Below are positions 7,992 through 15,941 of a DNA stretch of 64,000 nucleotides, piece by piece. The position numbers and the translations under genes were made by a program. Source of the DNA: Pelomonas sp. Root1217 (lineage in GTDB: Bacteria > Pseudomonadota > Gammaproteobacteria > Burkholderiales > Burkholderiaceae_C); the NCBI RefSeq assembly GCF_001425705.1, contig NZ_LMDC01000027.1:65515-129514 (forward strand), written 5' to 3'. Numbering within the stretch: the first letter of the stretch is position 1; every line of letters begins with the position of its first letter. A model generated the notes under the pieces. It did not search any database, was not told the origin of the DNA, and worked only from the letters and a program-made list of their open reading frames with translations.

Positions 7992-8785
7992 TGGACCCCA
8001 CCGCCTTCACCCATCCCGAGCAGCTGCTCGCATCGATCGCGCTGACGATGCCGCGGCTGTTCGCCGTGTTTGCCGTTACACCCTTTTTGTCGCCCAACGT
8101 CATCACCGGCATGTCGCGCAATTCGCTGATGTTGATGCTGGCGCTGTTCATGTCGCCGCTGGCGGGCGACATGCCGGCGCTGTCGGTGACGATGTGGGTC
8201 GCCATCGCCGCCAAGGAGGCCCTGATCGGCGTGATGCTGGGCCTGGGCTTCGGCATATTCTTCTGGGCCATCCAGAGCGTGGGCGACCTGATCGACTTCC
8301 AGACCGGCACCAGCAACGCCGCCTTCTTCGACCCCGTCGCGGGGCATGACAACGGCCCCACCGGCGAATTCCTCGGCTGGGTCGTCATCAACCTCTTTGT
8401 GTCGGCCGGCGGCATGCTTGCATTGGTGGGCGCGGTGGTGGACTCCTACCGGCTGTGGCCGGTGGCCGACTTCTTCCCGGATCTGAGCCACGTCATCGAG
8501 GCCTTCGCCATCCGCCAGGGCGACACCCTGTTCACCTGGATCGTCAAGCTGGCCGCGCCGGTCATCCTGGTGCTGATGCTGGTGGAACTGGGCGCCGGGC
8601 TGCTGCAGCGCGTGGCACCGCAGCTGAACGTGTTCCAGAGCACGCAGTCGCTCAAAGGGCTGCTGGCCGCGCTGATGATGATGCTGTTCATGTACGTGCT
8701 GTGGGACTCACTGCAGCAGTTCCTGAAGCCCGACAACGGCGTGCTGGAGTTCCTGCGCTCCTCGATGAGGCCCCGCAGTGGCTGA
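7991..8785 (+). CDS. sctT: SctT, T3SS export gate protein (FliR family)
   Basis: The 264-residue polytopic protein starts MDPTAFTHPEQLLASIALTM. A much earlier in-frame start would run through sctO, so I used the ATG at 7991 that overlaps the sctO stop. Family features include PRLFAVFAVTPFL, the GFGIFFWAIQSVGDLIDFQTG stretch and NVFQSTQSLKGLLA. SctT, SctR and SctS form the export gate. The stop overlaps the sctU start by 8 bases. Confidence 0.93.
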   Translation: MDPTAFTHPEQLLASIALTMPRLFAVFAVTPFLSPNVITGMSRNSLMLMLALFMSPLAGDMPALSVTMWVAIAAKEALIGVMLGLGFGIFFWAIQSVGDLIDFQTGTSNAAFFDPVAGHDNGPTGEFLGWVVINLFVSAGGMLALVGAVVDSYRLWPVADFFPDLSHVIEAFAIRQGDTLFTWIVKLAAPVILVLMLVELGAGLLQRVAPQLNVFQSTQSLKGLLAALMMMLFMYVLWDSLQQFLKPDNGVLEFLRSSMRPRSG

Positions 8786-9809
8786 AAAGGACCAGGCCCC
8801 GACGGCCAAGAAGCTGCGCGATGCACGCAAGCGCGGCGAAGTGGTGTTCAGCCATGACGTGGCGTCCAGCGTCGTCTTCCTGCTCGTCGTGCTGGCGTTG
8901 TGGCTGGCCGGCGCCAGCATCTTTGGCCTGTGGCGTGGGCTGTGGCTGCACGCCACCAGCGAGCGCCTGTTCATCGCACCGGACGACGGTGTGCCGGCGC
9001 TGCTGCTGCACGCCCGGCGCGTGCTGATGGCCACGATGCTGGGCCTGGGCGCGATGGCGGCGGCAGGCGGCTTCGTCGGTTCGTTTGCGCAGGTGGGTGG
9101 GCTGCTGGCCTGGGAGCGCATCAAGCCCGACGTGAACCGGCTCAACCCGGCGCAGGGTTTCCAGAAGATCTTCTCGACGCGCAACCTCATCAACCTGCTG
9201 AAGATGATGGTCAAGACGGCGCTGCTCGCATCGGTGATGTGGCTGGTGATCCGCGGTTGCCTCGATACCGCGCTGAAGCTCGGCTATGCGACGCCGTCGG
9301 CGGCGATGAGCGCCGGCGCCAGCCTCGTGCTGCAGAGCTTCGCCTGGGCGGGGCTCGTTTACGCGCTGATGGCGGGCGTGGACTATGCGCACACACGCTA
9401 CGAGTTCATCAAGGGCCTGCGCATGTCCATCGACGAGGTGAGGCGCGAGCACAAGGACGCCGAGGGCGACCCGCTGAACCGCTCGCGCCGCCGCAGCGCC
9501 CACTTCGAGGCCGTGTACGCGAGTCTGGCGGACCGCGTGCGCATGGCCTCGGCCGTCATCCATTCGCAGCGTGTGGCGGTGGCCTTGCAGTACCTCGGCG
9601 AGCACGACCTTCCGCGCGTGCTGGTGCGCGGCGAGGCCGAGCTGGCCGCGCAGATCCGCCGCGTGGCCAGCGAAGCGCTGATCCCGATGGCCTTCGACCC
9701 ATCGCTCGCCGAGCTGCTGTACGACGAGGTGCCGCAGGACCAGCCGATTCCGCGCTCGCTGTATGCGCCGGTGGCCCGGCTGCTGCAGTGGGCCCAGGGG
9801 GATAACTGA
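8778..9809 (+). CDS. sctU: SctU, T3SS switch protein (FlhB family) lacking NPTH
   Basis: The 343-residue protein has four transmembrane segments (about 30-50, 84-104, 140-160, 180-202). Family signatures are PTAKKLRDARKRGEV at the start and EVRREHKDAEGDP before the cytoplasmic domain. In FlhB/SctU the cytoplasmic domain cleaves itself after Asn in NPTH. Here the aligned residues 262-265 (bases 9561-9572) read HSQR, while the flanking AVALQY and the rest of the domain are conserved. Neither catalytic Asn nor Pro is present, so self-cleavage is predicted to be absent. The reading frame is otherwise intact. Confidence 0.93.
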   Translation: MAEKDQAPTAKKLRDARKRGEVVFSHDVASSVVFLLVVLALWLAGASIFGLWRGLWLHATSERLFIAPDDGVPALLLHARRVLMATMLGLGAMAAAGGFVGSFAQVGGLLAWERIKPDVNRLNPAQGFQKIFSTRNLINLLKMMVKTALLASVMWLVIRGCLDTALKLGYATPSAAMSAGASLVLQSFAWAGLVYALMAGVDYAHTRYEFIKGLRMSIDEVRREHKDAEGDPLNRSRRRSAHFEAVYASLADRVRMASAVIHSQRVAVALQYLGEHDLPRVLVRGEAELAAQIRRVASEALIPMAFDPSLAELLYDEVPQDQPIPRSLYAPVARLLQWAQGDN

Positions 9810-9813
9810 GTTT

Positions 9814-9856
9814 CTACGCGGACTCGTAGTTGCGAGGGCGACACCCCTGCAACTAC
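9814..9856. promoter_or_regulatory. Two overlapping, mutually exclusive hairpins after sctU
   Basis: CTACG (9814-9818) can pair with CGTAG (9825-9829). GTAGTTGC (9826-9833) can pair with GCAACTAC (9849-9856), extended by AGGG/CCCT inside. The shared bases 9826-9829 mean only one hairpin can form. The segment lies between the sctU stop and the ribosome site of the large LysM protein. It could be an attenuator, an mRNA-processing site or an operator. Confidence 0.4.
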
Positions 9857-9916
9857 TGTTGATCGCCAGGCAGGGATGTTCATCAGGCCCATCAGCCACA
9901 GACAAGGAGAGAGTGA

Positions 9917-12900
9917 ATGCTTGACGCCGTAGGGTCCAGTTCTTTCGTCGGCCGGGACGACGCCGCACAGGCCGAAGAAGCGCGTCGCCGTGCCGAGGAG
10001 GCCGCACGTCGCGCCGCCGAAGAAGCGCGTCGGCGCGCCGAGGAAGCCCGTCGCCGCGCCGAAGAAGCCAAGCGTCAGGCCGAAGCCGCGCGCAAGGCTG
10101 CCGAGGAAGCCGAGGCCAAGGCACAACAGACCCAGGCCCAGGCGGACAAGGACAAGGCTGCCGAGGCCAAGGCGGATCTCAAGGCCAAGCGGGCCGATGC
10201 GCTCAAGGCCGAAGCCCAGGCCGTGTTCAAGGAGAAGGAACACGGTCTCGCCAAGGCCAGGCTGAAGGACGCGCAGGACAACCGCGCGCCGGCCGCGCCT
10301 TCGGCCGCCACCCAGGAAGCGCAGAAGCAGGTCGACAAGGCCAGGGCGACCTACGCCTTCTACGATCCATTGGCAGCCGCGCCCCTCTTCAACAGCGGTT
10401 CGCCCTTCGTCAACGGCCTGGGGCCGCTGCGCGCCACGCCTCCGCTCGGTGGCAACAACCCGCTGTCGCCCGGGCTGGGGCCCTTGCAGCCAAAGCCAAC
10501 CCTGGGCGGCAATCCGCCACCGTTCCTGCAGCCCATGCAGGGCGTGCCGGTCGCCAAGCATGACGTCGACGGCTATGCCCAGCAGATCCAGGACGTCTAC
10601 GCCCAGTCGGGCGCCGCCACCGCTGCCCAACAGCTCGCGCAGGCGATGGGAGACACGAGCCTGAGCCCCGAGCAGCGCAAGCAGCTGATGGCCAAGGCCC
10701 AGCCGGTGGTCAGCAAGCTTGCCGAGACGGCGGGCCAGGAGGCGCGCCACACCGACCTGCCGGCCGACGGCCAGGCCGGCAAGACCACGGGCATCGACGA
10801 CAAGGCGGAATACCACGCGTTGGTCGACGACCTGGCCACGGCGGCCGATGCCGCCGGCGACCCGGCGCAGGCGCGGCAACTCGCGCGCACGTTGCTGGAT
10901 CACCTCGCCGCACCAGCCAAGCCAGGCGGTGGTGCCGACGGGCTCGACCTGTTCGGCGATGCCCTGCGCGCGCACAACGTCGGCAAGGGAGCGCTGCACG
11001 ACGCGGTGCTGTTTGCCTTGCAATCGCCGCAGAGCGCGCCGACGGGCTCGGTGCTGGCGGCATCGCCCGACACGCTCGCGTCCACGGTGCGGCTGATCGC
11101 TGGCGTGCCGGAGCCGGCGGGTGTGGCAGGTGCGTCGCCCACCGATCTGGCGGCGATGAAGACCTACACGGACGACGAGATCGACCTGTCCCACGAGCTG
11201 CTGCTGGACGCGCGCAAGAAGGAAGCGGAGCTCGCCAAGTACAAACCCGGCAGCGAGGACTACGAGAAGGCGGCCCAGGCCTACCGCAGCGCCGCCAACC
11301 TGACGATCCGGGAACGCGCCAAGAGCGAGCAGGCCATCGCGGCGGAGCTGCGCCAGACCTACAAGGCCGACCCGAAGAACGCGGTGGCCACCGAGGATGC
11401 GGCGCACGAGATCGCCAAGCGCTTCCGCGACGACCCCGAGGCGCAGATGGTGGTCGACGCCGCATTGAAGACGGTCAAGACCGAGAACGCCCAGCAGCGC
11501 GACACCGGCAACAAGCTCTATGAGTTCCACCGCGCGACCGACCAGGTCACGACGCTGCAGGCGCAGCTCAACGCGACCGGCCACACCGATGAGGGCGCCT
11601 ACAAGACGGCCCTGGCTGACTACGAGACCAAGCGCAATGCCGTGATGGAGGCCTTGGGACACGAGATCTCGTTGGCCACGGCCGGGGAGCCGGACGGCGC
11701 CGCGCGCGACAAGGCGATCGACGACGCCGCGATGAGCCTGGTCGACCGCTACCTGGGTGACGAAGACCTGACCCGCATGACCGCAGCGGCGCGCATCATC
11801 AGCCACACCGAGAGCGCCAGCGGCACGACCAACCAGATGCTCGCCCTCGGCAAGGCGATGCCGGCCGACACCAGCCTGCAGATCCGCGAGCTGGTGATGT
11901 CGGACCCGGGCGTGAAGAAGCTCGTCGACAGCTATGTGAACGAATCGGCCCAGGCCGTCACCGACGCCTACGACAAGGGCGTCAAGGACTACAAGGACGA
12001 GTACGGGGACACCTACCGGCGGGACAAGAACTATGCGGCGCCCGCCACGGCGGCCACGCGCAAGTTGATGGAGCTGACCGACCCGGCCAAGCACCCCGAA
12101 CTCACCCCCGAGATCACGGCGCGCATCGTCAACAAGCTGTTCGGTCCGGACGGCAACGGCACCCTGGACAAGGTGATCGACGACGTCTCGCTGCATGGCG
12201 ACCACTCCGCGGAGCTGGTGACGATCGACGGCACGCCTGAGGGTTTCAAGTCCTTCCGCGGCATGGACAACGACATGCTGATGGGTTACGGCCTGAAGGA
12301 CTTCGACGAGATCATCGGCGGCGTCAGCACGGTCATCGACCGCGCCGCGGCCGGCTCGCATCCGACTGGCAACAGCGCGGACGGCAAGCCGGTGATGGCC
12401 TGGGAATCGAGCGAGGTTCAGAAGGCCGTCGAGTCGGCGGGGCAGTCCTTCACGATGAACATCGTCGAGAACTGGGGGCCGCAGCAGGGGCGTCTCAATG
12501 GCGGCTTCCAGCGCGCCATCGCCAACGGTTCAGGGGCGACGCTGGCTCTGGAGACGGCCAGGCAGGAAAAGGACTTCCAGTTCAAGATGGATTGGGGCCC
12601 GGCCGGCGGGCATGAGGTCGACCTCGCGAAGGAAACCCTGCAAAGCACCGCCAAGGGGCTGGACGACCTGAAGAAAAACTCGCGCCAGCTGTTCGAAAAC
12701 AAGCACAAGGACATGGCCGCGCTTGAAGTGCCGCAGCTGCGCTTCGGCAAACTGATGACCGAGGAGCAGCAGCAGAAAGCGCTGCAGGCCGTGATCAAGC
12801 AGCACCCCGACTTCGCCAAGGCCTTCGAGGACGGCAAGCGCACCCTGGACGCGCGCGGCTACCAGCTGCTGCGCGACACCGAGATGGTCACTTTCTATGG

Positions 12901-14878
12901 CCAGGACGACAGGCTGGGCAAGCAGGACGGCTACAGCCAGGTGGACGACAAGCGCAAGGCGCTGCTGGACGACGACTACACCAAGACCATGCTGATGGGC
13001 AGCGATGCCGCCTCGACCCGCATCAAGGAGCAGGCGGTGCATTCGTCGCTGAACTGGATGCGCGACGCCGGCATCACACCGCCTGCGGCTGCAGGAGTGG
13101 TGCCGGTGAACCTGTACCTGCAGTGGACCGGCGACTTCGCCGAGAACGCCATCGAGAACAACAAGCTCAAGGGTGTCTACGGCGCTGGCTATGGGCGGCT
13201 GGGCAACCATGGCCCGGCGGCGGCGGCGAGCTGGGGCGCAGTGGGCGTCACGCAGCTGTGGTTCACCGACTACCTCTATCACAACCTCAAGTTCGACTCG
13301 AGCGAGTCCTGGCGCAAGCCGGTGCTGCTGGGGCTGGTGGGGGGCTTCGCGGGCATCAAGGTGCTCGAGGCCGGCGCCGCGCTGGCGCACAAGGGCGCCC
13401 AAGCGTTGCCGCCGAGCATGCAGAGGGTTCTCAACGACACCAGGGGTCTGCCGAGCCTCAGCACGATCGAGCGCGGCAGCGAGTTCACCCGCACCGCCGA
13501 ATGGAAGTCCATCGGCTTCTTCGGCCTGCTGCATGCCGACGCTGCGGTGTGGGACGCGAGCCGGGTGAACAGCGAGATCAACAACTTCGTCGACGGCAAG
13601 CCGGTGGACCAGCGCAACTTCTGGACCGCCACCGTCAACCTGTCCAACGACGTCGCGATCTCGACCCTCGAGTTCAAGGGGGCCTGGAACCTGCTGAAGG
13701 ACCCGCTGGTCACCACCGAGGAGGCCAAGCGGATCGCCGCACAGGGTGGCGCCGCTGTGACGCGCGATGGGCCGATCAAGGCGGCGCAGCTGGCCATCGA
13801 GGGCGCCGTCAACAAATACGCGCTCGGCCGCTTCGGCTTGAAGGCGGTGATGACGCCGGCGAATATCTACGAGGCCGTCGGCAAGTTCATGGCCAAGAAG
13901 CTCCCCTTCATGGAGGCCGGTCCTGCCGGCTGGCTGGCCACCATGGCCTGGACGGCGACCGACCTGGTCAACTGGTATGGCAACGAGCAGAAGATCCACA
14001 AGGAGCTGGAGTCGGTGGATCGCGACTTCCTCACCGCAGCCGACATGTTGCCGGGCGCTGCAGACAATCTTGCCGACCGGGACCTGCTGAAGGCCAACTT
14101 CAACCGTTGGCTCAGCGGCGAGTCGCTGGCCGAGGGGCTGCTGGATGCCTACAGCGATGCCAAGGGCGACCCCGACAAGTTCGTGGACTGGGTCAACGAG
14201 CTGCAGCGCACGGGTCGGCTGGAGCAGGTACGCCAGGCGTCCGAATACGACACCGACAAGCAGGCGCCGGAGCACTACGAGGCCTTCCTGGCCCTGCCCG
14301 AGGACCCGACCAAGGTGGACCTGTCCTATTCGAGCGTGGCCTACAACGGCAGCAAGAAGCGCTTCGAGGACCCGATGACGCAGACCTACTACCGCGGTGG
14401 CAGCTGGGTCTACGACAAGGACATTGCGGCCGCACCCGGCGCCGCCAAGGTCAACGACCCCAACAAGGCGCACTACTTCATCGACTACAACCCGAAGTCG
14501 CGCGAGATCCATTGCATGGCCGACGTCAACATCCGGCTGTCTGCCCGTGGGGGTGAGGGCTTGAAGAACTGGCTGCAGGCGCATGGCATGGCGCCGCCGC
14601 CCCTGCCCAAGCCCGATGACACGCCGCCCGCACCGGTGGACACGTCGAAGACCGCGCGCAGCAACACCTACACCGTGAAGGCGGACGAGAGCGTCTGGAG
14701 CATCGCCGGCAATGATCCCAAGGTCGTGGAGTGGATCTATGGCCACAACCTGTGGCTCAACGACCGCATGGAAAGCGACAAGCGCCCCATCAACGCGCGC
14801 GGCGGCCAGAACCCCAACTACATCGAAGTGGGCGATGTGCTGGTGCTTCCCGATGGGTATCACGCACCGAAGGCGTGA
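9917..14878 (+). CDS. 1653-aa coiled-coil/LysM protein, candidate T3SS substrate
   Basis: The ATG at 9917 follows AAGGAG (9904-9909). Residues about 16-120 are an Ala/Glu/Arg-rich coiled coil made of AEEARRR-type repeats. Next is a Pro/Gly/Asn-rich linker (about 150-215), then a long mostly helical Ala/Asp/Lys-rich body. Hydrophobic stretches lie at about 1099-1116, 1136-1158 and 1335-1356. A LysM domain ends the protein (about 1584-1647). No Sec signal is seen. It is on the same strand 107 bases after sctU, at the end of the secretion cluster. A secreted effector, translocator-like or peptidoglycan-binding accessory protein is plausible; I do not recognise a described family. Confidence 0.7.
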   Translation: MLDAVGSSSFVGRDDAAQAEEARRRAEEAARRAAEEARRRAEEARRRAEEAKRQAEAARKAAEEAEAKAQQTQAQADKDKAAEAKADLKAKRADALKAEAQAVFKEKEHGLAKARLKDAQDNRAPAAPSAATQEAQKQVDKARATYAFYDPLAAAPLFNSGSPFVNGLGPLRATPPLGGNNPLSPGLGPLQPKPTLGGNPPPFLQPMQGVPVAKHDVDGYAQQIQDVYAQSGAATAAQQLAQAMGDTSLSPEQRKQLMAKAQPVVSKLAETAGQEARHTDLPADGQAGKTTGIDDKAEYHALVDDLATAADAAGDPAQARQLARTLLDHLAAPAKPGGGADGLDLFGDALRAHNVGKGALHDAVLFALQSPQSAPTGSVLAASPDTLASTVRLIAGVPEPAGVAGASPTDLAAMKTYTDDEIDLSHELLLDARKKEAELAKYKPGSEDYEKAAQAYRSAANLTIRERAKSEQAIAAELRQTYKADPKNAVATEDAAHEIAKRFRDDPEAQMVVDAALKTVKTENAQQRDTGNKLYEFHRATDQVTTLQAQLNATGHTDEGAYKTALADYETKRNAVMEALGHEISLATAGEPDGAARDKAIDDAAMSLVDRYLGDEDLTRMTAAARIISHTESASGTTNQMLALGKAMPADTSLQIRELVMSDPGVKKLVDSYVNESAQAVTDAYDKGVKDYKDEYGDTYRRDKNYAAPATAATRKLMELTDPAKHPELTPEITARIVNKLFGPDGNGTLDKVIDDVSLHGDHSAELVTIDGTPEGFKSFRGMDNDMLMGYGLKDFDEIIGGVSTVIDRAAAGSHPTGNSADGKPVMAWESSEVQKAVESAGQSFTMNIVENWGPQQGRLNGGFQRAIANGSGATLALETARQEKDFQFKMDWGPAGGHEVDLAKETLQSTAKGLDDLKKNSRQLFENKHKDMAALEVPQLRFGKLMTEEQQQKALQAVIKQHPDFAKAFEDGKRTLDARGYQLLRDTEMVTFYGQDDRLGKQDGYSQVDDKRKALLDDDYTKTMLMGSDAASTRIKEQAVHSSLNWMRDAGITPPAAAGVVPVNLYLQWTGDFAENAIENNKLKGVYGAGYGRLGNHGPAAAASWGAVGVTQLWFTDYLYHNLKFDSSESWRKPVLLGLVGGFAGIKVLEAGAALAHKGAQALPPSMQRVLNDTRGLPSLSTIERGSEFTRTAEWKSIGFFGLLHADAAVWDASRVNSEINNFVDGKPVDQRNFWTATVNLSNDVAISTLEFKGAWNLLKDPLVTTEEAKRIAAQGGAAVTRDGPIKAAQLAIEGAVNKYALGRFGLKAVMTPANIYEAVGKFMAKKLPFMEAGPAGWLATMAWTATDLVNWYGNEQKIHKELESVDRDFLTAADMLPGAADNLADRDLLKANFNRWLSGESLAEGLLDAYSDAKGDPDKFVDWVNELQRTGRLEQVRQASEYDTDKQAPEHYEAFLALPEDPTKVDLSYSSVAYNGSKKRFEDPMTQTYYRGGSWVYDKDIAAAPGAAKVNDPNKAHYFIDYNPKSREIHCMADVNIRLSARGGEGLKNWLQAHGMAPPPLPKPDDTPPAPVDTSKTARSNTYTVKADESVWSIAGNDPKVVEWIYGHNLWLNDRMESDKRPINARGGQNPNYIEVGDVLVLPDGYHAPKA
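9967..10110 (+). repeat. Imperfect tandem repeats coding for AEEARRR units
   Basis: Successive units with gaagaagcgcgtcgcc-like and gccgaggaagcc-like words repeat with small changes through this stretch. They encode the coiled-coil start of the large LysM protein. Copy number could vary between strains by slippage. Confidence 0.7.
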
Positions 14879-14885
14879 TGTGCGC

Positions 14886-14953
14886 CCGTGCCGCTTCGGC
14901 ACGGCGTTGCGCCACCGCGTTCAGCCGTCGGCGCAACGGCCCCGTGCGGGCCG
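14886..14953. terminator. Cluster of three hairpins between convergent genes
   Basis: The gap between the LysM gene and the luxR-type gene on the opposite strand contains three strong inverted repeats. CGTGCCG/CGGCACG spans 14887-14903 with a 3-base loop. CGTTGCGCC/GGCGCAACG spans 14905-14938. CGGCCC/GGGCCG spans 14937-14953 and overlaps the second. None has a long T run. The position suggests a bidirectional transcription stop. Confidence 0.5.
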
Positions 14954-14963
14954 CCGTCAGGGC

Positions 14964-15851
14964 TCAGGCGGCGTGAGGCGCCGGCCCCAGGGCGGCCTGC
15001 ATCAGCTGCAGGCGGTTGCGCACGCCGAAGCGCTTGCGCAACTGGCGCATGTGGTAGTCGACGTTGTGCAGCGACAGGTCGAGCTGCGCAGCGATGAGCT
15101 TGTCGGGCAGGCCGCGCGCCAGCCGCGCCAGGATCTCGTTCTGCAGCGGCGTCAGCGCGCCGGCGGCGCTGCGCAGGCCGTCCGCTTGCGGTGCCAGCGT
15201 ATAGCGGCTGTAGAACTCGTGCAGGCACAGGGCCAGGGTCAGGACCTGGCCCAGCACCGCATCGGTCATCCAGTCGCGGCCCGGTTGCTTCGAGATCAGG
15301 CTGACGATGTGCCGATCACGGCCCGGCAAGCTCGGCAGGCCCATCATCACGCCGCTGCCGGCACCGGTGGCTCGCAGGTCGCTGAAGAAGCGCTGGCGCA
15401 GGCCCTGCAGGTAGGAAGGCGCCTGGGCCTCGGCTTGCAGCTCGTCCAGCGTCCACATGACCGGCAGGCCGGATTCGGGCACGCGCTGCAGCCGCGGATC
15501 GACCAGGTGGTAGGACTCGGTGAAATAGCGTTCCGTCCAGGCGGCGTCGGCATAGGTCGTGCAGAATGATCGTGGCACGGGGCGGTCTCCCGCCTGGCTG
15601 AAACAGCCATAGCCCAGCCATTCAAAGCCGAGCGACTGCAGCAGCGTCTTGACCGTGCGCTGGCGCAGTTCGGGCGTCTCGGCCGCCATCAGCGCGACGA
15701 GCAGCGCCGGCTGCAGCCGCAGCTGGGTCAGGTCTCGTTGCAACCCTGGCGGCTCATCGTGCAGCAATACCGGCGTGCTGCCGTTCGTTCCCAGCGGAAG
15801 AGGAGGGTCGCCACGGCCGAACGCCGCTCCCAAAGACATCAACATTCCCAT
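14964..15851 (-). CDS. LuxR-type regulator with autoinducer-binding domain
   Basis: The 295-residue protein has an N-terminal autoinducer-binding domain with the pattern FEWLGYGCF ... YHLVDPRL ... LPVMW, keeping the Trp/Tyr/Asp-Pro/Trp positions that bind acyl-homoserine lactones. A C-terminal LuxR helix-turn-helix follows (LTPLQNEILARLARGLPDKLIAAQLDLSLHNVDYHMRQL, in part). I chose the ATG at 15851 because CGAGG precedes it; an in-frame ATG at 15920 would add 23 residues. No luxI synthase is in the window, so it may be an orphan or sense a distant signal. It lies downstream of the kinase on the same strand and converges on the secretion cluster. Confidence 0.82.
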   Translation of the reverse strand: MGMLMSLGAAFGRGDPPLPLGTNGSTPVLLHDEPPGLQRDLTQLRLQPALLVALMAAETPELRQRTVKTLLQSLGFEWLGYGCFSQAGDRPVPRSFCTTYADAAWTERYFTESYHLVDPRLQRVPESGLPVMWTLDELQAEAQAPSYLQGLRQRFFSDLRATGAGSGVMMGLPSLPGRDRHIVSLISKQPGRDWMTDAVLGQVLTLALCLHEFYSRYTLAPQADGLRSAAGALTPLQNEILARLARGLPDKLIAAQLDLSLHNVDYHMRQLRKRFGVRNRLQLMQAALGPAPHAA

Positions 15852-15941
15852 GCAAACACCTCGGCTGCGCATCAGTTCCAGATACCGCATAAGGCGAGAA
15901 ACGCGGAGCGACCGGCTCATGGCGTTTCAGCTGGATACGCT

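Noticed and set aside
9967-10110. Repeats considered as a CRISPR array
   Set aside because: Units are contiguous, in frame and code for the coiled coil; there are no spacers. No CRISPR array or cas gene was seen in the window.
9398-12361. Long open frame on the minus strand (about 987 codons) opposite sctU and the LysM gene
   Set aside because: His/Arg/Val/Gly-rich translation without any family motif; it is the usual antisense shadow of GC-rich coding DNA and the + strand genes are clear.
12530-14902. Long minus-strand frame (about 790 codons) opposite the LysM gene
   Set aside because: Low-complexity composition, no motif, no ribosome site, and fully opposite a well-supported gene.
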